64,000 nucleotides of DNA from Isoptericola jiangsuensis (lineage in GTDB: Bacteria; Actinomycetota; Actinomycetes; Actinomycetales; Cellulomonadaceae), in NCBI RefSeq assembly GCF_002563715.1, contig NZ_PDJJ01000001.1, positions 3,472,001-3,536,000 of the forward strand, read 5' to 3'. The notes under the pieces were generated by a model. It had not been told where the DNA came from, searched no databases, and saw only the letters and a list, made by a program, of their open reading frames with translations. Position numbers and translations under genes: made by a program. Of this stretch, positions 1 to 7,096 are shown one piece after another. Each line of letters opens with the position of its first letter. Within the stretch, counting starts at the first letter, position 1.

Positions 1-1145
1 GTCGCCCCGAACCAGACGTGGGCACGCCCGTCGACGACGGTCACCGACCGCACGGTCCGCCCGTCGAGGGACAGCACGGCCCTCCCGTCGACCCTGGCGC
101 CGTCCTCCGCGGTGACCTTCAGGGTCACTCTCTCCGCCGTGCCGTAGGTCCACGGGCCGTCGTGGTCCAGGTCGGTCCGCGTCGTCAGCGGCGGCTTCAC
201 GGTGACGTCACGACGCACCCGGGGCGAGTCGGCGAACCAGGCCGTCCCGTCGTACCAGACGAAGAACGGGACCGCTGTGCCCAGACCGAAGTGTTCCGGG
301 TCGACGCGGAACGTCGCCTTACCGTCGCGGAGGGACGCCTCGACCGTGGTCGCCGCGCTGGCCCACCGGGACAGCACCACCTCGCCCGCCACGGGGACGT
401 CCGGACCGAGGTCCGACGTGACCCGCACGGTGACCTCGACCGGACTCCCGTGGCGCCAGGTCCGGGGGTGCTCGACGGTGACCGCCACGGGGCGGGGCGC
501 GACGCGGGCGTCCAGCACCCAGGTGCTCAGCACGGTGCCCGTGGCGGTGTCGCGCTGGGTCACGCGGTAGCGGCTGACCCGTTCGGTGCCGGTGACGGGC
601 AGCTCGGCGACGCCGCCGACGAGCGGCGCCGTGCCGAGCACGGTCCCGCCCGTCGAGGCGAGCTCGATCTCCCCTGCGAGCGGCAGGTCCGTGCCGGTGA
701 GGTCGATCCCCACCACCGCGGGGTCACCGTAGACCCGGGCGTCCCGTACCACCGGCCGGGTCGGGGCCACGACCTGCACGTCCGCCGACGCCGTCGACCA
801 CGCGCTCGCCGGGTCCGCGCTCGGCCCCTGCCAGACGTCGAGGCGGTGCTCGCCGACGGTCGTGTGGCGGTCGCTCAGCTCGAAGGTCGCCCGCCCGTCG
901 ACGAGCGGAACCACGGTGCGCGCCGTCCCGTCGACGGTGAGGAACACCCGCGGGGCGGGCAGCCCGTCGTGCACGGCCTCGATCTCCATCGTGACGGCCT
1001 GGCCGGCCCACCATCGATCGGCCACCGTGAGCGTCACGGCGCTCGCGGGCTCCGACGCGGCGGCGGGGACGAGCCCGGTGGCGACGAGCACGGCGACCAG
1101 CCAGGCGGCCACGACGGTGGTGGTCCGCCTCGTCCGACGGGGCAT
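1..1145 (-). CDS. Secreted Ig-like repeat protein, C-terminus beyond the window (partial)
   Basis: The reading frame runs from an ATG at 1145 and is still open at base 1, so about 381 codons are visible and the C-terminus is missing. The first ~30 residues form a signal peptide: a twin-Arg-rich start (MPRRTRRTT), a hydrophobic stretch and an Ala-rich cleavage region. The rest is a series of ~90-residue beta-sandwich-like units with alternating 'V-x-V-x-V', 'DG-x-A-x-F' and 'G-x-ATV' patterns, as in bacterial Ig-like or invasin-type surface repeats. A Shine-Dalgarno GGAGGA lies just upstream of the start. It is probably exported and cell-wall associated or secreted. I cannot identify a catalytic domain in the visible part. 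The Ig-like assignment is from pattern only. Confidence 0.75.
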   Translation of the reverse strand, partial: MPRRTRRTTTVVAAWLVAVLVATGLVPAAASEPASAVTLTVADRWWAGQAVTMEIEAVHDGLPAPRVFLTVDGTARTVVPLVDGRATFELSDRHTTVGEHRLDVWQGPSADPASAWSTASADVQVVAPTRPVVRDARVYGDPAVVGIDLTGTDLPLAGEIELASTGGTVLGTAPLVGGVAELPVTGTERVSRYRVTQRDTATGTVLSTWVLDARVAPRPVAVTVEHPRTWRHGSPVEVTVRVTSDLGPDVPVAGEVVLSRWASAATTVEASLRDGKATFRVDPEHFGLGTAVPFFVWYDGTAWFADSPRVRRDVTVKPPLTTRTDLDHDGPWTYGTAERVTLKVTAEDGARVDGRAVLSLDGRTVRSVTVVDGRAHVWFGA

Positions 1146-1170
1146 GCGGGTCCTCCGAGGGGGATGGGCC

Positions 1171-1211
1171 GCACGGTCGCGGCGGACGGTGCGCACGGTC
1201 GCGGCGGACGG
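1171..1211. repeat. Short 19-bp direct repeat, two copies
   Basis: GCACGGTCGCGGCGGACGG occurs at 1171-1189 and again at 1193-1211 (22-bp period). It lies in the divergent intergenic space between the secreted Ig-like protein and the zinc dehydrogenase. It could be a duplicated regulator site; nothing identifies the regulator. Confidence 0.55.
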
Positions 1212-1293
1212 CCGGCGCGCCCAACCTAGCGCGCTTCTCGACCCCTGACCAGGAGGAACACCGGACCTGGTGCAGCACCGCCGCGCGTGGACC

Positions 1294-1299
1294 TACCGT
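1294..1299 (+). promoter_or_regulatory. -10 hexamer TACCGT of a leaderless promoter
   Basis: TACCGT ends 6 nt before the ATG at 1306, the spacing expected when transcription starts at the start codon. No Shine-Dalgarno sequence precedes that ATG. Confidence 0.55.
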
Positions 1300-1305
1300 G
1301 GTCCC

Positions 1306-2367
1306 ATGCTCGCCACCGTGATCCACGCCGCCCATGACATCCGCGTCGAGACCCGCCCCGACCCGGTGCTCCGCACCCCCCACGACGCCGTCCTGCGCGT
1401 GCTGGCCGCCTGCGTGTGCGGCTCCGACCTGTGGCCGTACCGCGGGGTCGCTCCGACGAAGGCGCCGCACCCGATCGGGCACGAGCTCGTGGGGGTCGTC
1501 GAGGAGCTGGGTGCCGAGGTGACGTCGGCATCCGTCGGGGACGTCGTGATCGTGCCGTTCTCGCTGAGCTGCGGGCGGTGCCAGTCGTGCCGGGCGGGGT
1601 TCCCGTCCGCGTGCGACGTGGTGACGTTCTTCGGCTCGACGGATCGGGACGGCCACCCGGTGGACGGCGCGCAGGGCGAGCGGGTGCGGATCCCGCTGGC
1701 GCAGCACTCCCTGTTCCCGGTGGGTCGCACGGAGGCGGAGGTCGAGGCGGCGGGGCTGCTGCCGCACCTGCTGACACTGTCCGACGTGATGTCGACCGGG
1801 CACCACGCGGCGGTGTCCGCGGGGGTCGGCCCCGGTGACACGGTGGTGGTCGTCGGCGACGGCGCCGTCGGCCTGTGCGGCGTGGTGGCGGCGCGGCGCC
1901 TGGGCGCGGAGCGGGTGGTGGCGATGTCGCGGCACGCCGACCGCGCGGCGCTGGCCCGGGAGCTGGGCGCCACCGACGTGCTGGCCGAGCGCGGCGAGGA
2001 GGGCGTCGACGCGCTGCGGGAGCTGCTCGGCGGCGACCTGGCCGACGCCGCGCTGGAGTGCGTGGGCACCGAGGAGTCGATGGCGCAGGCGCTGGGGTCG
2101 GTGCGCGGCGGTGGTCGCGTCGGGTTCGTCGGGGTGCCGAACGGCGGCCCGACGCTGCCGGTCCGCCAGCTCTTCGGCCGCAACCTCACCGTGGGCGGCG
2201 GGATGGCGCCGGCCCGCGCCCACATGGCGACGCTCCTCGACGACGTGCTGTCGGGCGCGATCCGGCCGGGCCTCGTGTTCGACGCCGAGATGCCGCTGGC
2301 CGAGGCGGCCGAGGCGTACGCGGCGATGGACGAGCGCCGGGCCACGAAGGTGCTGCTGCGGCCCTGA
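1306..2367 (+). CDS. Zinc-dependent alcohol dehydrogenase family protein (MDR superfamily)
   Basis: This 353-residue protein has the medium-chain dehydrogenase layout: an N-terminal GroES-like catalytic domain with the zinc-site motifs ACVCGSD and GHELVG, a structural-zinc cysteine cluster (CGRCQSCRAGFPSAC, about residues 85-100), then a Rossmann domain with a GDGAVG NAD(P)-binding turn near residue 180. It should oxidise an alcohol or polyol, or reduce an aldehyde, in the cytoplasm; the substrate cannot be read from sequence. I chose the ATG at 1306 over the in-frame GTG at 1270 because a TACCGT -10 element lies 6 nt upstream of it and the family N-terminus (MLATVIH) fits. It is a single gene. 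Confidence 0.85.
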   Translation: MLATVIHAAHDIRVETRPDPVLRTPHDAVLRVLAACVCGSDLWPYRGVAPTKAPHPIGHELVGVVEELGAEVTSASVGDVVIVPFSLSCGRCQSCRAGFPSACDVVTFFGSTDRDGHPVDGAQGERVRIPLAQHSLFPVGRTEAEVEAAGLLPHLLTLSDVMSTGHHAAVSAGVGPGDTVVVVGDGAVGLCGVVAARRLGAERVVAMSRHADRAALARELGATDVLAERGEEGVDALRELLGGDLADAALECVGTEESMAQALGSVRGGGRVGFVGVPNGGPTLPVRQLFGRNLTVGGGMAPARAHMATLLDDVLSGAIRPGLVFDAEMPLAEAAEAYAAMDERRATKVLLRP

Positions 2368-2426
2368 GCGCCCTTGACCCGACCCACTCCCGCCGGGTGT
2401 GCACCGGCCGCCGGATCGCGCTGGAC

Positions 2427-2432
2427 TAGGGT
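2427..2432 (+). promoter_or_regulatory. -10 hexamer TAGGGT of a leaderless promoter
   Basis: TAGGGT ends 6 nt before the GTG at 2439. There is no ribosome binding site, so leaderless translation is likely. Confidence 0.5.
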
Positions 2433-2438
2433 TCCGCC

Positions 2439-3236
2439 GTGCTGAGCAGACCTGTCGGGGCGCCGTCCGCGTCGCTGTCCCCGGTCCGCCTCCGGGACGT
2501 GCCCCGCGTCGCGGCGACCCTCGGCCGGGCGTTCGCCCCGGCGCGCAGCCGTGTGCTCGGGGTTGCGGCCTGGCCCGTCTGGGTCGTCCTCCTGGTCCTG
2601 CAGGGCGGCTGGGTCCACGACGGCGCGGACGTCGTCGCACGGGTCGTGCGCCGTGGCCCGTGGCTGCAGATCACGAGCGCGGCCCGCGCGGTGCTGCTCG
2701 CCGTCGTCGCGGGCGGCACCGTCGGGGTGTTCCTCGGCGCCCTGGGGGTCCTGGTCGAGCTGGGTGACCCGCTGTCCGCCCTGGTGGTGGCCGTGCTGAC
2801 CTGGCCGGTGGCGGCGATCCTGGTGGTGACTGTCGAGACGGTCCGGGTCAACGTCCGGGTCCTGCGGGTGATCGCGTCGGCGTCACGCGGCGCGTCCGTC
2901 GCCGAGCGCCAGGACGACGTCCGCTCCTTCCGGTCGGCCGAGTGGCTGGTGTCCTCCGCGGCATCGCCCGACGCGGCGGGTGGCCTCGTGCTGGTGGCCG
3001 AGCACGTCCGGGACCTCGCGGCTCCGGGCGAGGCGGTGGCGGCGGTCGCGGCGTCGCCCGAGCTCGCGCGGCTGTACACCCGGTTCGGGTTGCGCCCGCT
3101 GCCGTCGCGCCCGCTGCTGCTGGTGGGCAGGGTCACGGCGGACGTCGCGGCGGACATCACGGCGGACTACGGCGCCACGCCGACCAGGGGCGTCAAGCCG
3201 TCTCATCATGTGGTCCCGCATCGTGAGATCGGGTAG
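2439..3236 (+). CDS. Hypothetical membrane protein, 265 residues
   Basis: I do not recognise a named family. An N-terminal cytoplasmic stretch (SPVRLRDVPRVAATLGRAFAPARSR) is followed by three hydrophobic segments at roughly residues 38-58, 80-102 and 108-130, then a soluble C-terminal half. That half contains 'SPELARLYTRFGLRPLPSRPLLLVGRV', which resembles the last strands of a GNAT acetyltransferase (the 'YxrfGF' step) without the acetyl-CoA loop. A GTG start is supported by a TAGGGT -10 hexamer 6 nt upstream. The stop lies 33 bp before metX, but metX has its own promoter signal, so co-transcription is uncertain. Function is unknown. Confidence 0.6.
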   Translation: MLSRPVGAPSASLSPVRLRDVPRVAATLGRAFAPARSRVLGVAAWPVWVVLLVLQGGWVHDGADVVARVVRRGPWLQITSAARAVLLAVVAGGTVGVFLGALGVLVELGDPLSALVVAVLTWPVAAILVVTVETVRVNVRVLRVIASASRGASVAERQDDVRSFRSAEWLVSSAASPDAAGGLVLVAEHVRDLAAPGEAVAAVAASPELARLYTRFGLRPLPSRPLLLVGRVTADVAADITADYGATPTRGVKPSHHVVPHREIG

Positions 3237-3256
3237 GCAGGGGTTCGGACGGGGCT

Positions 3257-3262
3257 TACCGT
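3257..3262 (+). promoter_or_regulatory. -10 hexamer TACCGT of metX
   Basis: TACCGT ends 7 nt before the metX ATG at 3270. The imperfect inverted repeat TCTCATC...CGTGAGA (about 3201-3230) just upstream overlaps the end of the previous gene. It could be an operator for a methionine regulator, but it is weak. Confidence 0.45.
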
Positions 3263-3269
3263 CGAGTCC

Positions 3270-4499
3270 ATGACGTCGCCCACGACCCGCGCCGCCGGGA
3301 CCGCCCCCGCCCTGCGGGCGCCCCGCGGCCCGCGCCGCTCCCCCGCCGGTCCCGTGCCGGCGTCGGGCGCCTGGCGCGAGGGCGACCCCGTCGCCGACCG
3401 CCGGTTCGCGGACGTCGGCACGTTCGACCTGGAGAGCGGCGCCCGCCTCCCCGACGTCCGCGTCGCCTACGAGACGTACGGCGAGCTCGCGCCCGACGGT
3501 TCCAACGCCGTCCTCGTGCTGCACGCCCTCACCGGCGACGCGCACGTCCACGGCGCCGCAGGCCCCGGGCAGGCCACCGCCGGGTGGTGGGAGTCGATGA
3601 TCGGCCCCGGCGCCCCGATCGACACCGACCGGTACTTCGTCGTCGCGCCCAACGTGCTCGGCGGCTGCCAGGGCACCACCGGCCCGGCCTCCACCGCCCC
3701 CGACGGGCGCCCCTGGGGCGGCCGGTTCCCCCGCGTGACCACGCGCGACCAGGTCACGGTCGAGATCGAGCTCGCCCGCCTGCTCGGCATCGAGAGCTGG
3801 GCTGCCGTCGTCGGCGCCTCGATGGGCGGCATGCGCGTGCTCGAGTGGGCGATCCTCGGGCCCGAGGCCGGCATCGAGGTGCGGTCCTTCGCCGCCATCG
3901 CCACCTGCGCGCAGTCGTCCGGCGACCAGATCGCCTGGGCCCACCCGCAGCTCGGCGCCATCCGCGCCGACCCCCGCTGGAACGGCGGCGACTACTATGA
4001 CGCCGCCGACGGCGAGGGCCCGCACGCCGGGCTCGCCGTCGCCCGGCAGATCGCCCACACCACCTACCGCACCGCGTTCGAGCTCGACGAGCGGTTCGGC
4101 CGCCTCCCGCAGGGCGGCGAGGACCCGCTGGTCGACGGTCGCTACGCCGTGCAGTCCTACCTCGACCACCACGGCGACAAGCTCGCGCGCCGGTTCGACG
4201 CGAACTCCTACCTGCGCCTCACCGAGTCGATGATGACCCACGACATCGGCCGCGACCGCGGGGGCGTCGAGGCGGCGCTCGCCCAGGTGACCGCCCGCCC
4301 CCTCGTCGTGGCGGTCGACAGCGACCGGCTGTTCCCGCCCGCGCAGTCGGCCCGCATCGCGGCCGCGCTGGGCGGCGACGTCCCCGTGCGCACCATCGCC
4401 TCCGACTTCGGCCACGACGGCTTCCTCATCGAGCACGACCAGCTCGGCCCGCTGGTGCGCGACCTCCTCGGCGAGGTCGCGCGCGCCGACGTCGGGTAG
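3270..4499 (+). CDS. metX: Homoserine O-acetyltransferase
   Basis: MetX transfers an acetyl group from acetyl-CoA to L-homoserine, the activation step for direct sulfhydrylation to homocysteine in methionine synthesis. The 409-residue protein is an alpha/beta hydrolase-fold enzyme with the family's hallmarks: 'LHALTGDAHV', 'NVLGGCQGTTGP', the nucleophile elbow GASMGGM with Ser184, a late catalytic Asp (VAVDSDRLFPP) and His (FGHDGFLIEH). It has a low-complexity Pro/Ala-rich N-terminal extension of ~35 residues. The usual partner metY is not adjacent. Start choice is supported by the -10 element at 3257. Some family members use succinyl-CoA; the residues that decide this were not tested. Confidence 0.93.
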   Translation: MTSPTTRAAGTAPALRAPRGPRRSPAGPVPASGAWREGDPVADRRFADVGTFDLESGARLPDVRVAYETYGELAPDGSNAVLVLHALTGDAHVHGAAGPGQATAGWWESMIGPGAPIDTDRYFVVAPNVLGGCQGTTGPASTAPDGRPWGGRFPRVTTRDQVTVEIELARLLGIESWAAVVGASMGGMRVLEWAILGPEAGIEVRSFAAIATCAQSSGDQIAWAHPQLGAIRADPRWNGGDYYDAADGEGPHAGLAVARQIAHTTYRTAFELDERFGRLPQGGEDPLVDGRYAVQSYLDHHGDKLARRFDANSYLRLTESMMTHDIGRDRGGVEAALAQVTARPLVVAVDSDRLFPPAQSARIAAALGGDVPVRTIASDFGHDGFLIEHDQLGPLVRDLLGEVARADVG

Positions 4500-4553
4500 C
4501 GGCCACCGCACCTCCGGCGGGTTCGAGGCCGCGCGGGTGTCGGCGGCTGCCCC

Positions 4554-4559
4554 TACCGT
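4554..4559 (+). promoter_or_regulatory. -10 hexamer TACCGT upstream of the VOC gene
   Basis: TACCGT is ~48 nt before the ATG at 4607. Here the transcript would carry a ~40-nt leader with a clear GGGAGG ribosome site, unlike the leaderless neighbours. Confidence 0.4.
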
Positions 4560-4606
4560 GGATGACGGCCGCCGACGGCGGCGGCCCGTCCCCAGGGAGG
4601 TCACCC

Positions 4607-5026
4607 ATGGTCCGTCTCAACCCGTACCTCAGCTTCCAGGGCAAGGCCCGCGAGGCGCTGGAGTTCTACCGTTCCTTCCTCGGTGGCGAGGTCGAGATCA
4701 GCACGTACGGTTCGATGCCGGGCATGACCGACGACCCGGCCGAGCAGGACCTCGTCATGCACGGCCAGCTCGAGACGGACCACGGCCTGACCCTCATGGC
4801 CGCCGACAACCCCTCCTCCATGCCGTACGTCGCGCCGAGCAGCGGGGTGACGGTCGCCCTCACCGGCGGCCCCGACGACCTGGAGTACGTCCAGGCGGCG
4901 GTCACGGCGCTGTCCGACGGCGCGACGGACGTCATGCCGTTCGAGAAGGCGCCGTGGGGCGACCACTACGGCCAGCTCACCGACCGGTACGGCGTCTCCT
5001 GGATGTTCGACGTCGGACCCGCCTGA
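4607..5026 (+). CDS. VOC superfamily protein (PhnB/YjdN-like)
   Basis: This 139-residue protein has two babbab repeats of the vicinal-oxygen-chelate fold. Characteristic pieces are 'LSFQGKAREALEFYRSFLGGEVEISTYG' at the N-terminus and 'PWGDHYGQLTDRYGVSWMFDV' at the C-terminus, typical of the PhnB/YjdN subgroup (formerly 'DNA-binding 3-demethylubiquinone-9 methyltransferase domain'). The reaction is not known for this subgroup. The ATG at 4607 is preceded by GGGAGGTCACCC; the frame is open to an upstream ATG at 4562, but that one lacks a ribosome site and would add a low-complexity tail. Confidence 0.85.
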   Translation: MVRLNPYLSFQGKAREALEFYRSFLGGEVEISTYGSMPGMTDDPAEQDLVMHGQLETDHGLTLMAADNPSSMPYVAPSSGVTVALTGGPDDLEYVQAAVTALSDGATDVMPFEKAPWGDHYGQLTDRYGVSWMFDVGPA

Positions 5027-5033
5027 CCGCGGC

Positions 5034-6017
5034 TCAGGCCAGCAGCAGGTCCGCCCGACGACGCTCGAGCAGCTGCAGGTCGAGGTCGACCTCGGCCCGC
5101 CGCTCCACCAGGCGGCGTCGCACGTGGTCGACCGCGCCGAGCGCCTCGGTGACGCGGTCCTGCGCGTCCTTGATGTGGCCCGCCACCGCCCAGTCGCTGA
5201 ACACGTTGTCGAACCAGATGTCGAAGGTGCGGGACAGGCCCTCGACCCCGATCGGCCCGACGCCGCGCTCTCCCACGTCGCCGAGCTCGACCGCGAGGTG
5301 CGACAGCGCGGCGTCGGCCGTCCGCACGAGCTCCGCCGCCCGGTCCAGCCGGTCGTGCTTCGCCATGCTCGCGACCCAGTCACCACCGAGGAACGTGTCG
5401 TAGGTCGACCAGCCGGCCGCCCGGTCCAGCTCGCGCGCGGCCGCGGCCAGCGCCGACCCGGCGCGCACCGCCGCGGCGTCCGCCTCGTCGATCTCGACGA
5501 TCTCCGCCTGCCGTCGCCCCGTGGTCGCCGCGACCTCCGAGAGCGCGGCCGCGACCTCGCCGCCGCCCGCGACGAGCCACGCCTCCCGCGCGGCGAACGC
5601 GGCCGCCCGGCGCGAGGCCACGTTCCCCAGCCCGGTCACGGCCTGCTCGGCGGCGGCCAGCTCGTCCTCCGCGGCCCGGCAGCGCGCCTCGGCCGTCGCG
5701 ACCGCGTACTCGGCGGCCTGCTGCTGCGCCCGTTCCGCGTCCAGCCGTTCGGCGCGGTCGCCCCGCAGCGCCGCCCACACCCTCGTCGCGCTGAACGACT
5801 CCAGCCGTGCGACGTCCGCCGACTCGTCGGCCAGCCGACGACGCATCGCGGCGACGTCGTCGCGGGCGCGCACCACGACCGCCGCCGCCCGGCCCCGCCG
5901 GGCCAGGTAGTCCGCGAGGAGCGTCGCGTCCCGCTGCGCGGCCACCACCAGCGCGGACGTGCCGGTGTCCCCGGCGGCGCCGGTGGCGGGGGGTCCGTCG
6001 TGCACGTCGTCAGGCAT
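5034..6017 (-). CDS. Hypothetical coiled-coil protein, 327 residues
   Basis: There is no signal peptide and no membrane segment. The protein is Ala/Glu/Arg-rich with long predicted helices (about residues 25-150 and 175-325) having heptad-like spacing, and a conserved-looking aromatic patch 'WSTYDTFLGGDWVASMAKHDRLD' near residue 205 and 'TFDIWFDNVFSDWAVAGHIKDAQDRV' near residue 270. That second patch suggests an actinobacterial conserved protein of unknown function. The ATG at 6017 has TAGGTT 6 nt upstream, the leaderless pattern. It is convergent with the VOC gene (7-bp gap). Confidence 0.7.
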   Translation of the reverse strand: MPDDVHDGPPATGAAGDTGTSALVVAAQRDATLLADYLARRGRAAAVVVRARDDVAAMRRRLADESADVARLESFSATRVWAALRGDRAERLDAERAQQQAAEYAVATAEARCRAAEDELAAAEQAVTGLGNVASRRAAAFAAREAWLVAGGGEVAAALSEVAATTGRRQAEIVEIDEADAAAVRAGSALAAAARELDRAAGWSTYDTFLGGDWVASMAKHDRLDRAAELVRTADAALSHLAVELGDVGERGVGPIGVEGLSRTFDIWFDNVFSDWAVAGHIKDAQDRVTEALGAVDHVRRRLVERRAEVDLDLQLLERRRADLLLA

Positions 6018-6023
6018 GGGGCC

Positions 6024-6029
6024 AACCTA
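6024..6029 (-). promoter_or_regulatory. -10 hexamer TAGGTT (minus strand)
   Basis: On the minus strand TAGGTT ends 6 nt before the ATG at 6017. It faces the divergent -10 at 6064, so two leaderless promoters share about 58 bp. Confidence 0.5.
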
Positions 6030-6063
6030 GCCGTCGCGACCCGGCCGGACCGCGGAAGTGGTC

Positions 6064-6069
6064 TAGCGT
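6064..6069 (+). promoter_or_regulatory. -10 hexamer TAGCGT
   Basis: TAGCGT ends 6 nt before the ATG at 6076; there is no Shine-Dalgarno sequence. Confidence 0.5.
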
Positions 6070-6075
6070 GGCCCC

Positions 6076-7035
6076 ATGCTCGCCGCCACCGTCGCCCGCT
6101 TCGCTCCCGACTCCCCGCTCGACGGCCTGGAGGTGTCCGACCGGCCGGAGCCCGCTGCGCGGGAGCACTGGACGGTCGTGGACGTGCGCGCCGCCGGCCT
6201 CAACCACCACGACCTGTGGTCGCTGCGTGGCGTCGGGCTCGGCCCCGACCAGCTCCCCATGATCCTCGGCACGGACGCCGCGGGCGTCACCGCGGACGGC
6301 ACGGAGGTGGTGGTGCACGGCGTCGTCGGCGCCGACGGGCACGGCGTGGGCCCGCGCGAGCGCCGCACGCTGCTGTCGGAGAAGTACCCCGGGACGCTCG
6401 CCGAGCGGGTCGCCGTGCCCACCGCGAACCTCCTGCCCAAGCCCGCGGAGCTGTCGTTCGCGGAGGCGGCGTGCCTGCCCACGGCGTGGCTCACGGCCTA
6501 CCGCATGCTGTTCCGCGCCGCCGACCTGCGCCCCGGCGACCGTGTGCTCGTGCAGGGCGTCGGCGGAGGCGTCGCCACCGCCGCGATCGTGCTCGGCGCC
6601 GCCGCCGGGCTGGAGGTCGTCGCCACGTCCCGCGACGAGGCGAAGCGCACCCGCGCGCTGGACCTCGGCGCCGCGCACGCCGTCGCCCCCGGGGACCGGC
6701 TGCCCGCCCGCGTCGACGCCGTCGTCGAGTCCGTCGGGCAGGCCACCTGGGCGCACTCGGTGCGTTCCGTCCGCCCGGGCGGCACGATCGTCGTCTGCGG
6801 GGCGACCAGCGGCGACGCGCCGCCCGCCGAGCTCACCCGCGTCTTCTTCAACGAGATCCGCGTCCAGGGCGTCACCATGGGCACCCGGGAGGACCTCGCC
6901 GCGCTGCTGCGGTTCATGGCCCGCACCGAGGTGCGGCCCGTCATCGACTCCGAGGTCCCCCTCACCGACGTCCGCACGGGCCTCGCCCGGCTCGCCGCCG
7001 GCGAGCAGACCGGCAAGATCGTCGTCCTGCCCTGA
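6076..7035 (+). CDS. NADPH:quinone reductase-like MDR oxidoreductase
   Basis: This 319-residue protein is a medium-chain dehydrogenase of the zinc-free quinone reductase type. It has an N-terminal GroES-like domain ('AAGLNHHDLWSLRG...MILGTDAAG') and a Rossmann domain with the quinone-reductase form of the nucleotide loop, VQGVGGGVATAAI (about residues 157-170). No structural zinc cysteines are present. It probably reduces quinones or enoyl/enone compounds with NADPH in the cytoplasm. Start is set by the TAGCGT element 6 nt upstream. It ends before a strong terminator at 7049. Confidence 0.85.
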   Translation: MLAATVARFAPDSPLDGLEVSDRPEPAAREHWTVVDVRAAGLNHHDLWSLRGVGLGPDQLPMILGTDAAGVTADGTEVVVHGVVGADGHGVGPRERRTLLSEKYPGTLAERVAVPTANLLPKPAELSFAEAACLPTAWLTAYRMLFRAADLRPGDRVLVQGVGGGVATAAIVLGAAAGLEVVATSRDEAKRTRALDLGAAHAVAPGDRLPARVDAVVESVGQATWAHSVRSVRPGGTIVVCGATSGDAPPAELTRVFFNEIRVQGVTMGTREDLAALLRFMARTEVRPVIDSEVPLTDVRTGLARLAAGEQTGKIVVLP

Positions 7036-7048
7036 CCTCGGACGGCCG

Positions 7049-7074
7049 CGTCGGCCCGGTCCGCCGGGCCGACG
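7049..7074. terminator. Hairpin terminator between convergent genes
   Basis: Perfect 11-bp stem CGTCGGCCCGG / CCGGGCCGACG with a 4-nt loop. It lies between the quinone reductase and the convergent proline-rich protein gene, so it may act in both directions. There is no T-run. Confidence 0.55.
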
Positions 7075-7096
7075 ACCGCCCGAGGAGCCGCGCCCG

